A stretch of 64,000 nt of DNA from Dietzia lutea (GCF_003096075.1 NZ_CP015449.1:248001-312000), one strand, 5' to 3'; positions 17,656 through 26,024 are shown, counted from the stretch's first letter. The notes: generated from the letters alone by a model not told the origin. Numbers and translations are program-made.

Positions 17656-18554
17656 CCCGGCTGCCGGAACTGGCCGGTCGACCGCAGGTAGTCGAGGGTG
17701 CGCTGTGCGCCGGCGATTTCGCGCGCGGCGGCCCGGAGCCCGGCGCGCTCGGCGGAGGTGAGGCCGGACAGCGGCACCCGGTCGGTCCCGGGGCCGTCGG
17801 CGTCGGCGCGGAGCCGGACCTCCCACCGGAGTCCGGCGGCGACGCGGGCGGCCTCGCGCAGGGACTCCCACCGGTCCGCGGGGAGGACGTCGGGATCGGC
17901 GGCCAGGTCGAGACGCGCGTCGGTGGCGGTGGCGGTGACCCCCGCACGCAGCGCGGCCCACCGCGCGAGCTTGACGACCGGGGTGAGGACGGTCGCCTTG
18001 AGGTCCACCACGGGGTCGGCGCGGGTCGGCACCCGGAGCCGGGACGGTACCGAGGCCCGGGTCGCCAGGGCGTCCGCGAGGACGTCGGCGAGCACCGTGG
18101 GGTGCGCGCGCACGGCGCCGACGGCCAGCCGGGGGAGGAGCTCCGGGTCGTCGTGGCCGGCGGTCAGGGGGCGGGCGTCGGTGAGCAGGCCCAGGTGGAC
18201 CACCCCGAGGTCCCGGGCGGGGTCGGCGGCCCAGCCGTCGGCGGCGCCGGACCACCCGGCGGCCGTGCGGACCAGGCGGGGGTCGGCGGCCGACGCCGCG
18301 GAGGTCTCGGCGAACCACGGCGCGCCCGACAGGTCGGTGGCGGCCACCGCGCGGCGTACGGCGCGGGTGTCGGGGCCGACGACGACGGCGAGGGATTCCA
18401 GATCGCTCCCGGGAACGGCCTCCGAGCGACCCACCGATCCGGTCACCCACACCGCGGTCGCCACGGCCGGATCGACACGGGCGGCCAGCTCGCGCCGCAG
18501 CCCGTCGGACCACACGCGTGGGCGGTCGGCCTTCGGTGGGCGGGCGGCTGTCAT
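17652..18554 (-). CDS. DUF294-like putative nucleotidyltransferase
   Basis: A 300-aa protein with a pol-beta-type nucleotidyltransferase start: VWVTGSVGRSEAVPGSDLE at residues 36-53. It keeps the GS dipeptide and first acidic residue (Asp51), with Glu53 at the second metal position instead of Asp. The remainder is helical and Ala/Arg-rich (DLKATVLTPVVKLARWAALRAG), consistent with the DUF294/DUF4111-type substrate-binding region. It is first in the minus-strand run and overlaps the Fic gene by ATGA. Nucleotidyltransferases paired with Fic- or HEPN-like partners can act as antitoxins or protein-modifying enzymes, but here that is inference. The start MTAARPPKAD is taken where the protein-like sequence begins. 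Confidence 0.7.
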   Translation of the reverse strand: MTAARPPKADRPRVWSDGLRRELAARVDPAVATAVWVTGSVGRSEAVPGSDLESLAVVVGPDTRAVRRAVAATDLSGAPWFAETSAASAADPRLVRTAAGWSGAADGWAADPARDLGVVHLGLLTDARPLTAGHDDPELLPRLAVGAVRAHPTVLADVLADALATRASVPSRLRVPTRADPVVDLKATVLTPVVKLARWAALRAGVTATATDARLDLAADPDVLPADRWESLREAARVAAGLRWEVRLRADADGPGTDRVPLSGLTSAERAGLRAAAREIAGAQRTLDYLRSTGQFRQPG

Positions 18555-18612
18555 GAGCACATTCGACCACGTCAGCGGCCCCGCGGGCGGGGCGGGGGCG
18601 GCGTGAGGGCCT

Positions 18613-18629
18613 GTTAATGGGGACGAAAC
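18613..18629 (+). promoter_or_regulatory. GlnR-like site upstream of the nitrogen operon (weak)
   Basis: GTTAATGGGGACGAAAC resembles the actinobacterial GlnR arrangement of two AC-type half sites 9 bases apart (AA-N9-AAC here). It sits 90 bases before the permease start and upstream of the AmtR-like repeat. Only one half is a good match. Confidence 0.3.
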
Positions 18630-18664
18630 ATCGCGCAACCCGGGTGTCATGCGTTGCGGGAAAA

Positions 18665-18678
18665 CTATCGATTGACAG
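18665..18678 (+). promoter_or_regulatory. AmtR-like inverted repeat upstream of the guanidine/urea operon
   Basis: CTATC-N4-GACAG is an inverted repeat with one mismatch between arms. It resembles the binding motif of the TetR-type nitrogen regulator AmtR (CTAT-N6-ATAG-like in Corynebacterium). From memory, AmtR of Mycobacterium smegmatis controls the equivalent urea-carboxylase operon. The site lies 40 bases upstream of the permease start and overlaps possible -10 hexamers, where a repressor would block transcription. Confidence 0.55.
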
Positions 18679-18718
18679 GAATCAGCGCCGACCCCCGCCC
18701 CGAGAGGAGATCCGCCAC

Positions 18719-20257
18719 ATGAGCGATCCGACCGGACTCGCCGCCCCGGCTCCGCAGCGCCGGGGTGACCATGACGACCTCGCGGACTTCGGTTACGAAC
18801 AGCAGCTCCACCGCAGTCTCGGAACGTTCGCCTCGTTCGCGGCCGGGTTCTCGTTCGTCTCCATCCTCACCACCATCTTCCAGCTGTTCGGCCTGGGGTT
18901 CGGCTTCGGCGGCCCGGCGTTCTTCTGGACGTGGCCGATCGTGTTCGCCGGCCAGTTCCTGGTGGCCCTGTGCTTTGCCGAGCTCGCCGCCCGCTACCCG
19001 ATCTCGGGCGCGATCTACCAGTGGTCGCGCCGGATGGGCGGGGAGATCGTGGGCTGGTTCGGCGGCTGGTTCATGATCCTCGCCCAGATCGTCACCGCCT
19101 CCGCCGCGGCGATCGCCCTGCAGGTCGTGCTGCCGAGCATCTGGTCCGGCTTCCAGATCATCGGAGACGACCCCGCCCTCACCTCGCCCTCGGGGGCCGC
19201 CAACGCCGTGCTGCTGGGGTCGGCGCTGCTGGTGATCACCACGGTGATCAACCTCGTCGGCGTCAGGTGGATGTCCTACGTCAACAGCATCGGCGTGACG
19301 TGCGAGATCGTCGGCGTCGCCGCCGTCGTCCTGGCCCTTCTCACCCACGCCGTCCGCGGACCGCAGGTCGTCTTCGACACCGCGGGGCTGGCGGGGCAGC
19401 CCGGATACATCTGGTCGTGGATCATCTCCGGGCTGATGGCGGCCTACGTCATGGTGGGCTTCGGCTCGGCCGGCGAGCTCGCGGAGGAAACCGTCAACCC
19501 GCGCCGCATCGCGCCCCGGACCATCCGCATGGCGCTCACCGCCTCGGCGATCGGCGGCGGGCTCATGATCCTCGGCGCCCTGATGGCCGCGCCCAGCCTC
19601 ACCGACGGGCGTCTGGCCACCGAGGGACTGCCGTACGTGCTCAACTCGGTCCTCGGGAACTTCTGGGGCAAGGTCCTGCTGGCCGACGTCGTGGTGGCGA
19701 TCCTCATCTGCACCCTCGCCATCCAGACCGCGTCGTCCCGGCTCATGTTCTCCATGGCCCGCGACGGCAGGCTGCCGTTCTCGCCGACCCTCTCGCGCGT
19801 CCATCCGCGCACCGGGGCCCCGGTCGTGCCGTCCGTGCTGATCGGCCTGGCCTGCATGGCCATCCTGCTGGTCAACGTGGGCAACTCCGCGATCTTCGCC
19901 ACCCTGTCCTCGGTCTGCATCATCCTCATCTACCTCGCATACCTCTGCGTGACGGCACCGCTGCTGCTGCGCCGCCTGCAGGGCTGGCCCGCGGGGCCGC
20001 AGCCCACCGACGCCGAGGGCCGGCCCGTGTTCTCGCTCGGCCGCTGGGGGATCCCCGTGAACGTGCTGGCCGTGGCCTACGGGCTGCTCATGACCGTCAA
20101 CCTCGCGTGGCCGCGCGCCGAGATCTTCGACCCCTCCGGCGAGACGCCCTGGCTGCGCTGGGCCGGAGTGGCGACCGTCGTGGCCGTCGTGGCCGTCGGC
20201 GTCCTGTGCTTCCCCCGCGGCAAGACCCACCCCAACCCCGTCCGGATCGGAGAGTGA
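18719..20257 (+). CDS. APC-superfamily permease of the guanidine/urea operon
   Basis: A 512-aa membrane protein with about 12 hydrophobic segments, of the amino acid-polyamine-organocation superfamily. The N-terminal LHRSLGTFASFAAGFSFVSI and ELAARYPISGAIYQWSRRM are typical of the GABA/choline-permease-like branch, and GSAGELAEETVNPRRIAPR marks the central loop. The ATG has AGAGGAG upstream. It heads a five-gene nitrogen operon. Permeases in this position are usually annotated as urea-carboxylase-associated transporters; given the two DUF1989 genes that follow, guanidine is as likely a substrate as urea or an amino acid. The gene downstream starts 7 bases after its stop. Confidence 0.85.
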   Translation: MSDPTGLAAPAPQRRGDHDDLADFGYEQQLHRSLGTFASFAAGFSFVSILTTIFQLFGLGFGFGGPAFFWTWPIVFAGQFLVALCFAELAARYPISGAIYQWSRRMGGEIVGWFGGWFMILAQIVTASAAAIALQVVLPSIWSGFQIIGDDPALTSPSGAANAVLLGSALLVITTVINLVGVRWMSYVNSIGVTCEIVGVAAVVLALLTHAVRGPQVVFDTAGLAGQPGYIWSWIISGLMAAYVMVGFGSAGELAEETVNPRRIAPRTIRMALTASAIGGGLMILGALMAAPSLTDGRLATEGLPYVLNSVLGNFWGKVLLADVVVAILICTLAIQTASSRLMFSMARDGRLPFSPTLSRVHPRTGAPVVPSVLIGLACMAILLVNVGNSAIFATLSSVCIILIYLAYLCVTAPLLLRRLQGWPAGPQPTDAEGRPVFSLGRWGIPVNVLAVAYGLLMTVNLAWPRAEIFDPSGETPWLRWAGVATVVAVVAVGVLCFPRGKTHPNPVRIGE

Positions 20258-20264
20258 CCTTTTC

Positions 20265-21173
20265 ATGACCAGTACTGACACCACCGCCACTACCACCGCC
20301 ACCACCACCGCCGCGCGCGAGCACGCCCGCGCCCAGGCCGGCGAGATCACCGACTCGATGCCCGTCGTCCCCGCGACCGACTGGCCGCACCCCCCGGCGG
20401 ACGTGCCGGCGGACCGCCTCACCTGGGCGGAGTCGATCCCGGGAGGCCGCTACACCGCGGTCGTCCTCGCCCGCGGGACCCGGATCCGCCTCACCGACAG
20501 GGACGGCACGGCGTGCGCCCCGCTCATGATGTGGCGGGCGGACGCGCCCTGGGAGCGGCTCAACACCGCCGACACCGTCAAGGTGCCGTGGCAGGCCTAC
20601 CTCGGGACCGGCCACCCTCTCCTGTCGGACCAGGGCCGGGTGCTCGCGACGATCGTCGCGGACGGCTCCGGCCACCACGATGCGCTGTGCGGGGCCTCGA
20701 CCCTCGCCGGGAACACCGCCCGCTACGGGGCCGGCTCACCGGAGTCCGACTCGCCGGCCGGGCGCGAACTCCTGCTGCTGGCCGGGCTCAAGCACGGTCT
20801 CGCCGAGCGCGACCTGCCCCATCCGGTGTCGTTCTTCCACGGCGTCCGGGTCGCCGGCGACGGCACGCTCGTCTCCACCGGGAACGCCGGCCCGGGCGCG
20901 GCGGTCGACCTCGTCGTCCACCTGCCGGTCGTGCTGGCCGTGGCGGTGGCCGACCACCCGCTCGATCCGTCCCCGGACTACCACGCCGGAACGGTGGAGC
21001 TCCTGGCCTGGAGCGCCCCGGAAGACCTCGACGCCCTGGTCGCCGACACCTTCCCCGGCGTCGATCAGGACCAGGAGTACCGGCGCGCCCTGGCCAACTC
21101 CGAGGCCGCCCACCGCGCCGCCAACCCGACCAGCGCGGCCGCCCCGACCGGCGCCCTCGCCCCGACCTCCTGA
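20265..21173 (+). CDS. Urea-carboxylase-associated protein 1 (DUF1989), probable carboxyguanidine deiminase subunit
   Basis: A 302-aa DUF1989 protein of the UAAP1 type. Recognisable features are IPGGRYTAVVLARGTRIRLTD, RLNTADTVKVPWQAYL, SGHHDALCG, HGLAERDLPHPVSFFHGV and the UAAP1 hallmark DHPLDPSPDYHAGTVEL near residue 228. An N-terminal Thr/Ala-rich tail of about 30 residues precedes the domain. In guanidine-using bacteria two paralogous DUF1989 proteins form the carboxyguanidine deiminase that converts carboxyguanidine to allophanate. Here the first is followed 11 bases later by the second, in an operon with a carboxylase and allophanate hydrolase, so the same step is likely. This assignment rests on family and context. 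Confidence 0.8.
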   Translation: MTSTDTTATTTATTTAAREHARAQAGEITDSMPVVPATDWPHPPADVPADRLTWAESIPGGRYTAVVLARGTRIRLTDRDGTACAPLMMWRADAPWERLNTADTVKVPWQAYLGTGHPLLSDQGRVLATIVADGSGHHDALCGASTLAGNTARYGAGSPESDSPAGRELLLLAGLKHGLAERDLPHPVSFFHGVRVAGDGTLVSTGNAGPGAAVDLVVHLPVVLAVAVADHPLDPSPDYHAGTVELLAWSAPEDLDALVADTFPGVDQDQEYRRALANSEAAHRAANPTSAAAPTGALAPTS

Positions 21174-21184
21174 GGAGAACCGCC

Positions 21185-21793
21185 ATGACACAGACAGTGA
21201 TCGCCGACGAGACCGTGCCCGCCCGGGCGGCCTGGTCCCGCGTCCTGCGCGCGGGCCAGACACTGACCATCGTCGACCTCGAGGGCAACCAGGCCGTCGA
21301 CACCCTCTTCTACGACGCGCACGACACCACCCGCCGATACAGCGCCCCGGCGACCGTCGCGGCCCAGGGCTCGATCTTCCTCACCACCGGCAGCGTCCTG
21401 CGCGACGACGCCGGCGAGCCGCTGGTGACGATCACGGCCGACGAGGTGGGCAACCACGACACCCTCGGCGGCGCCTGCTCGCAGGAGTCCAACACCCTGC
21501 GCTACGGCCACCACACCCGCCACCAGCACGCCTGCGTGGAGAACTTCCTGCGCGAGGGCGCCCGGCACGGTCTCGGCAAGCGGGACCTGGTCCCCAACGT
21601 CAACTTCTTCATGAATGTGCCCGTCGACGCCGACGGCACCCTCGGGATCGTCGACGGCCGGTCAGCGCCCGGCAAGAACCTGGCGCTGCGCGCCGACCGC
21701 AACGTGATCGTGCTGGTGTCCAACTGCCCGCAGATCAACAACCCGTGCAACGGCTTCGACCCGACGCCCGTCCGAATGATCGTCACCGCCTGA
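21185..21793 (+). CDS. Urea-carboxylase-associated protein 2 (DUF1989), probable carboxyguanidine deiminase subunit
   Basis: A 202-aa DUF1989 protein of the UAAP2 type. Highly conserved blocks are visible: DLEGNQAVDTLFYDAHD, TTGSVL, NHDTLGGACSQESNTLRYG, HACVENFL, NVNFFMNVPVD and the terminal SNCPQINNPCNGFDPTPVR. The His/Cys-rich blocks are the expected metal-binding residues of the deiminase. GAGGAG precedes the ATG by 7 bases. It should form a heteromer with the protein encoded just upstream. The stop codon lies in the first of four 14-bp tandem repeats. Confidence 0.85.
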   Translation: MTQTVIADETVPARAAWSRVLRAGQTLTIVDLEGNQAVDTLFYDAHDTTRRYSAPATVAAQGSIFLTTGSVLRDDAGEPLVTITADEVGNHDTLGGACSQESNTLRYGHHTRHQHACVENFLREGARHGLGKRDLVPNVNFFMNVPVDADGTLGIVDGRSAPGKNLALRADRNVIVLVSNCPQINNPCNGFDPTPVRMIVTA

Positions 21794-21840
21794 TCCCCGC
21801 CGCCTGATCCCCACGGCCTGATCGCGCCGGCCTGAGCCGC
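21785..21840 (+). repeat. Four imperfect 14-bp tandem repeats across a stop codon
   Basis: Units at 21785, 21799, 21813 and 21827 share GCCTGA in the pattern NCSGCCTGANCSSN. The first contains the stop of the DUF1989 gene; the others repeat it in other phases within the gap before the carboxylase gene. This looks like slippage expansion of the gene's last codons. Confidence 0.8.
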
Positions 21841-21873
21841 CGCCCACGCCACCCGTCACCACAGGAGCACCCC

Positions 21874-23856
21874 ATGACCAGCCTCGAGATCCTCGCCCCC
21901 GGCCTCATCACCACCGTCCAGGACTGGCCCGGCCGCGTCGGGTACTGGGGAGTGGGCGTCCCGCCCTCCGGCGCGATGGACGACCAGTCGCTGCGGCTGG
22001 CGAACATCGCCGTGGGCAATCCCGAGGGCGCCGCCGGCCTGGAGTGCACGCGCGGCGGACTGCGGATCCGGGCGGACGGCCCGGTCACCGTGTGCGTGGG
22101 CGGCGCGCACGTGCGGCCCACCGTCGCAGGGCGGCCGGTGGCCCAGTGGAAGCCGGTCCCCCTGGCGGCCGGCGACGAGCTCGACATCCCGGTGATCAGC
22201 GGACCGGGGATGCGCGTCTACGTGGCCGTGCGCGGCGGGATCGACGTCGAGCAGTACCTCGGGTCGTCGTCGACCTTCACCCTGGGGCGGTTCGGCGGGC
22301 ACGAGGGCCGCGCCCTCACCGCGGGGGACACGCTCGCCCTCGGCGAGCCCGGGCCCGCGACGCCCCGCCGGATCTGCGCTGAGGAGATCCCCGCCATCGG
22401 TCACCACTGGCACATCGCGGTCGCCGAGGGGCCCCACGGCGCACCCGAGTTCCTCACCCGGTCCGGGATGGACGAGCTGTACGCGGCCACCTACGCCGTG
22501 CACTTCAACTCGGACCGCACCGGCGTCCGGCTCGAGGGCCCGCGCCCGAAGTGGGCCCGCCCCGACGGCGGCGAGGCCGGGCTGCATCCGTCGAACCTGC
22601 ACGACAACGCCTACTCGGTGGGCGCGCTGGACTTCACCGGCGACACCCCGATCCTGCTCGGCCCGGACGGGCCGAGTCTCGGCGGCTTCGTCTGCCCGGT
22701 CACGGTGGTGAGCAGCGACCGGTGGAAGCTCGGGCAACTGGCGCCGGGCGACACCGTGCGGTTCGTGCGGGTCCGGGTGGACGCCGTGCCCGACCGGGTG
22801 GGCGCCGGGGGCTCGCGGAGCGCGGGTCGTCCGTACGTCCTCGGTGACGGCGGGGACCGCGACGACGGCGTGCTGGGCCGCGGGCACACCGCGGACGGGC
22901 TCACCGAGGTCACCTACCGCCGAGGCGGGGACGACAACGTCCTGGTCGAGTACGGGCGGATGGAACTCGACCTGGAGCTGCGGGCCCGCGCCCACGCCCT
23001 CTACCTGCACCTGCTGGCGAACCCCGTCCCCGGCCAGCAGGACCTCACCCCGGGCATCCGGTCGCTGCAGGTCAAGATCACCCCCGGGCGCAGCACCGTG
23101 TCGTCGACCCTGGCCGCCCTCCGCGAGGCCGAGGCCGCCCTGCCCGCCGCCGAGTCGCTGGTCGTGCCGAGCCGCCGGGTCCGACTTCCCCTGAGCTGGG
23201 ACGACCCCGCCACCCGGGAGGCCATCGAGCGCTACATGTACGGAGTCCGCGACGACGCCCCGTGGTGCCCGTGGAACATCGAGTTCATCCGCCGGATGAA
23301 CGGGCTGGAGACCGCCGACGACGTCTACCGCACCGTCTTCGACGCCGAGTACATGGTCCTGGGACTGGGGGACGTCTACCTGGGCGCGCCCGTCGCCACG
23401 CCGCTGGACCCGCGTCACCGCCTGGTGACGACCAAGTACAACCCCGCCCGGACGTGGACCGCCGAGAACTCCGTGGGCATCGGCGGCGCGTACCTGTGCA
23501 TCTACGGCATGGAGGGACCCGGCGGCTACCAGTTCGTGGGCCGCACCACCCAGGTGTGGAACCACCGGCACCCGGAGCCGGCACCGGGCTTCGACGCCGA
23601 GCACCCGTGGCTACTGCGGCATTTCGACCGCATCTCCTGGTACCCCGTGACCTCCGAGGAGCTGGCCGACATGCGGGCCGATACCGCCGCCGGGCGCGGG
23701 CGCGTCGACATCACCGACGGCACGTTCTCCCTGGCCGAGCACAACGCCTTCTGCGAGCGCGAGGCCGACTCCATCGCCTCCGCCCGGCGCCGAATGGAGC
23801 ACGCCCGCGCCGAGGAGTTCGCGCGCTGGGCCGCCAGCGGGGAGCTCAGCGCATGA
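21874..23856 (+). CDS. Stand-alone carboxyltransferase half of a urea/guanidine carboxylase
   Basis: A 660-aa protein holding the two carboxyltransferase subdomains of urea carboxylase in their usual order. The KipA/AHS2-like domain (res 1-330) starts LEILAPGLITTVQDWPGRVG and has PPSGAMDDQSLRLANI. The KipI/AHS1-like domain (about 340-560) includes DNVLVEYGRMELDL and LGLGDVYLGAPVATPLDPRH. A C-terminal extension continues to the stop. Full urea carboxylases also carry an N-terminal biotin carboxylase and a C-terminal biotin-carrier domain with a lysine in an AMKM-like motif; both are absent, and no gene for them is nearby. It must use a carrier encoded elsewhere or catalyse a related reaction. 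AGGAG precedes the ATG; it overlaps allophanate hydrolase by ATGA. Confidence 0.82.
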   Translation: MTSLEILAPGLITTVQDWPGRVGYWGVGVPPSGAMDDQSLRLANIAVGNPEGAAGLECTRGGLRIRADGPVTVCVGGAHVRPTVAGRPVAQWKPVPLAAGDELDIPVISGPGMRVYVAVRGGIDVEQYLGSSSTFTLGRFGGHEGRALTAGDTLALGEPGPATPRRICAEEIPAIGHHWHIAVAEGPHGAPEFLTRSGMDELYAATYAVHFNSDRTGVRLEGPRPKWARPDGGEAGLHPSNLHDNAYSVGALDFTGDTPILLGPDGPSLGGFVCPVTVVSSDRWKLGQLAPGDTVRFVRVRVDAVPDRVGAGGSRSAGRPYVLGDGGDRDDGVLGRGHTADGLTEVTYRRGGDDNVLVEYGRMELDLELRARAHALYLHLLANPVPGQQDLTPGIRSLQVKITPGRSTVSSTLAALREAEAALPAAESLVVPSRRVRLPLSWDDPATREAIERYMYGVRDDAPWCPWNIEFIRRMNGLETADDVYRTVFDAEYMVLGLGDVYLGAPVATPLDPRHRLVTTKYNPARTWTAENSVGIGGAYLCIYGMEGPGGYQFVGRTTQVWNHRHPEPAPGFDAEHPWLLRHFDRISWYPVTSEELADMRADTAAGRGRVDITDGTFSLAEHNAFCEREADSIASARRRMEHARAEEFARWAASGELSA

Positions 23857-25622
23857 GCGCCGCGACGGGAGCCGGACTCCGGGAGACGGCCGCGGAGCGG
23901 GTCGACGCCGTGCTGGCCCGGCTGGAGGATGCCGACCGGCCGGAGGTGTTCCTGCGGGTGCGCGACCGAGAGGCGATCATCGCCGACATGGCGGCCTCCC
24001 TCGCCGCCGGCGGGCCGCTCGCCGGGATGACGCTGGCGGTCAAGAACAACGTCGACGTCGCCGGGATCCCCACGACCGCCGCCTGCCCGGGGTTCGCCTA
24101 CGTCCCCGAGCAGGACGCGGTGGCCGTCGCCCGCCTGCGCGCGGCCGGTGCGGTGGTGGTGGGGGTGACCAACCTCGACCAGTTCGCGACCGGGCTGGTC
24201 GGCACCCGCAGCCCCTACGGCGCCGTGCGGGCCGCGCACCGGCCGGACCACGTCTCGGGCGGGTCCAGCTCGGGATCCGCGGTGGCGGTCGCACTGGGCA
24301 TCTGCGATCTGGCGATCGGCACCGACACCGCCGGGTCGGGGCGGATCCCCGCCGCGCTCAACGGCATCGTCGGGATCAAGCCCAGCCTCGGCGTGGTCTC
24401 CACCGACGGCGTCGTCCCGGCCTGCGCGAGCTACGACTGCGTCACGATCTTCGCCCGCGACGTGCGCACGGCCACCCGTGCGACCGCCGCGATGGCGGGC
24501 GGCGACGGCACCCGGAGCTGGCCCGCGGACGCCCCGCTCGCCGCCGCGCCGGGGACGACGATCGCGGTCCCGCGCGAGCTGACCGCCATGGCCCCCGGCT
24601 GGGCCGAGGCGTTCGCCGCCGCCGTCGACGCGGCCCGCGACCGCGGGTTCCACGTGGTGGAGATCGATCTCGCGCCGTTCCTCGCCGCCGCACGGCTGCT
24701 CTACGACGGCGCGCTCGTCGCCGAGCGGTACGAGGCGGTCGGCGCCTTCCTCGACGGGGCCGACGGCGGGGCTGCCGGGGCCGACGGCGTGGCCGCCGAT
24801 GCCGGCATCGATCCGACCGTCCGTAGCATCATCGCGCCCGCCCGCGACGTGCGGGCGGTGGACCTGCTACGGGACCGCCGGACCGTCGAGGCGCTGCGTC
24901 ATCAGGCCCTGGCCGAGCTCGACCGCCTCGGCGCGTCGGCGCTGCTGGTGCCGACGGCGCCGTTCCATCCGACGATCGCGGAGGTGCAGGCCGACCCGGT
25001 CGCCCTCAACAGCCGGATGGGGACCTACACGAACTTCTGCAACCTCTTCGACCTCTGCGCGGTGGCCGTCCCGGCGGGAGAAGTGGACGAGGCGGACCGC
25101 GGCACGGCGACGTTCGGCGTCACGGTCGTGGGCAGGCCGTTCCACGACGGTGTGGTGGCCGACATCGCGGCGGCCCTCACGGCAGCCTTCGCCGGGGAGA
25201 ACGAGGCCGCCACGGAGCAGCTCGAGGCGTGGCCCCTGCGCGCGGGCGCATCGACCGTGGACCTGGTGGTGTTCGGCGCCCACCGCCGGGGCGGCCCGCT
25301 CGAGCACCAGCTCACCGGACGCGGCGCGGTCTGGCGTGGCGTCGTGCGGTCCAGCGCCGACTACCGGATGTACCGGCTCGACACGGACCCGCCCAAGCCC
25401 GGCGTCCTTCGGCACGCCGAGGGCGCGGAACTGCTCGGCGAGAGGTGGACGATGTCCCCGGCGGCGCTCGGCGGGTTCCTCGACGAGCTGCCCAGACCCA
25501 TGCAGCTCGGCCGGGTGACCCTCGCGGACGGCTCGGAGGCCGTCGGCTTCGCCTGCGAGCCCACCGCGGTGACCGCGGCCGCGGAGGACCTCACCGCGAT
25601 CGGGGAGTGGCCGATCGGGTGA
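23853..25622 (+). CDS. atzF: Allophanate hydrolase
   Basis: A 589-aa amidase-signature enzyme that splits allophanate to ammonia and CO2, the last step of the operon's pathway. The Ser-Ser-Lys machinery is visible: LAVKNNVDVAG (Lys near 67), GGSSSGSAVAVALG (Ser near 142) and GTDTAGSGRIPAALNG (Ser nucleophile near 165). After about residue 465 comes the C-terminal domain typical of AtzF/DUR-type hydrolases (VVFGAHRRGGPLEHQLTGRG, then YRMYRLD). An acidic Gly/Ala insertion lies near residue 300. The symbol is used in the general family sense. Translational coupling to the carboxyltransferase gene supports a shared pathway. Confidence 0.88.
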   Translation: MSAATGAGLRETAAERVDAVLARLEDADRPEVFLRVRDREAIIADMAASLAAGGPLAGMTLAVKNNVDVAGIPTTAACPGFAYVPEQDAVAVARLRAAGAVVVGVTNLDQFATGLVGTRSPYGAVRAAHRPDHVSGGSSSGSAVAVALGICDLAIGTDTAGSGRIPAALNGIVGIKPSLGVVSTDGVVPACASYDCVTIFARDVRTATRATAAMAGGDGTRSWPADAPLAAAPGTTIAVPRELTAMAPGWAEAFAAAVDAARDRGFHVVEIDLAPFLAAARLLYDGALVAERYEAVGAFLDGADGGAAGADGVAADAGIDPTVRSIIAPARDVRAVDLLRDRRTVEALRHQALAELDRLGASALLVPTAPFHPTIAEVQADPVALNSRMGTYTNFCNLFDLCAVAVPAGEVDEADRGTATFGVTVVGRPFHDGVVADIAAALTAAFAGENEAATEQLEAWPLRAGASTVDLVVFGAHRRGGPLEHQLTGRGAVWRGVVRSSADYRMYRLDTDPPKPGVLRHAEGAELLGERWTMSPAALGGFLDELPRPMQLGRVTLADGSEAVGFACEPTAVTAAAEDLTAIGEWPIG

Positions 25623-25857
25623 CTCCCGGCGCGGTGATCGCCCTCGTCGCCGTGCTGACGGTCCTCGCGGTCGGCCTCCTCGGAGTGATCGCCTACTTCG
25701 CCCTCCGCCCGGGCGGGATCCCCGGCGGTAGACAGGACGTCGCGGCGGCGCGGTCCTCGTCGTCGTCCTCACCGTCGACCCGGGTACCACCTCCCAGGGG
25801 CCCCGTTTTCCCCTCGGGCCCCGGTTCCGCTAATGTTCCCTCTCGTGCGAAAAGCAC

Positions 25858-25931
25858 GGCCCTGTGGCGCAGTTGGTTAGCGCGCCGCCCTGTCACGGCG
25901 GAGGTCGCGGGTTCGAGTCCCGTCAGGGTCG
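25858..25931 (+). tRNA. tRNA-Asp (anticodon GTC)
   Basis: A 74-nt cloverleaf: acceptor GGCCCTG pairs with CAGGGTC (one G-T), D arm GCGC-AGTTGGTTA-GCGC, anticodon arm CCGCC-CTGTCAC-GGCGG with anticodon GTC, and TpsiC arm CGGG-TTCGAGT-CCCG. CCA is not encoded. Confidence 0.97.
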
Positions 25932-25939
25932 CATGAGAA

Positions 25940-25975
25940 AGCGGGCGCATCCGGTACACACCGGATGCGCCCGCT
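25940..25975. terminator. Perfect 16-bp hairpin after tRNA-Asp, probably bidirectional terminator
   Basis: AGCGGGCGCATCCGGT pairs without mismatch across a 4-base ACAC loop. No long T-run follows on either side, as is common in high-GC actinobacteria. It separates the tRNA from the convergent manganese catalase gene. Confidence 0.75.
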
Positions 25976-26024
25976 CTCGTCTGGCCGGGGCGCCCGAGGG
26001 CGCGGCGGCGCGGTGGCGCGGCGA

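Noticed and set aside
18555-18718. Guanidine (ykkC or mini-ykkC) riboswitch upstream of the operon
   Set aside because: I looked for the conserved ykkC core and for paired ACGR hairpins and found neither. Protein regulators look more likely.
25619-25936. Small membrane-protein ORF starting with GTG that overlaps the allophanate hydrolase stop
   Set aside because: Its first 30 residues look like a transmembrane helix, but the frame runs through low-complexity sequence and the whole tRNA-Asp gene before stopping. It is most likely chance.
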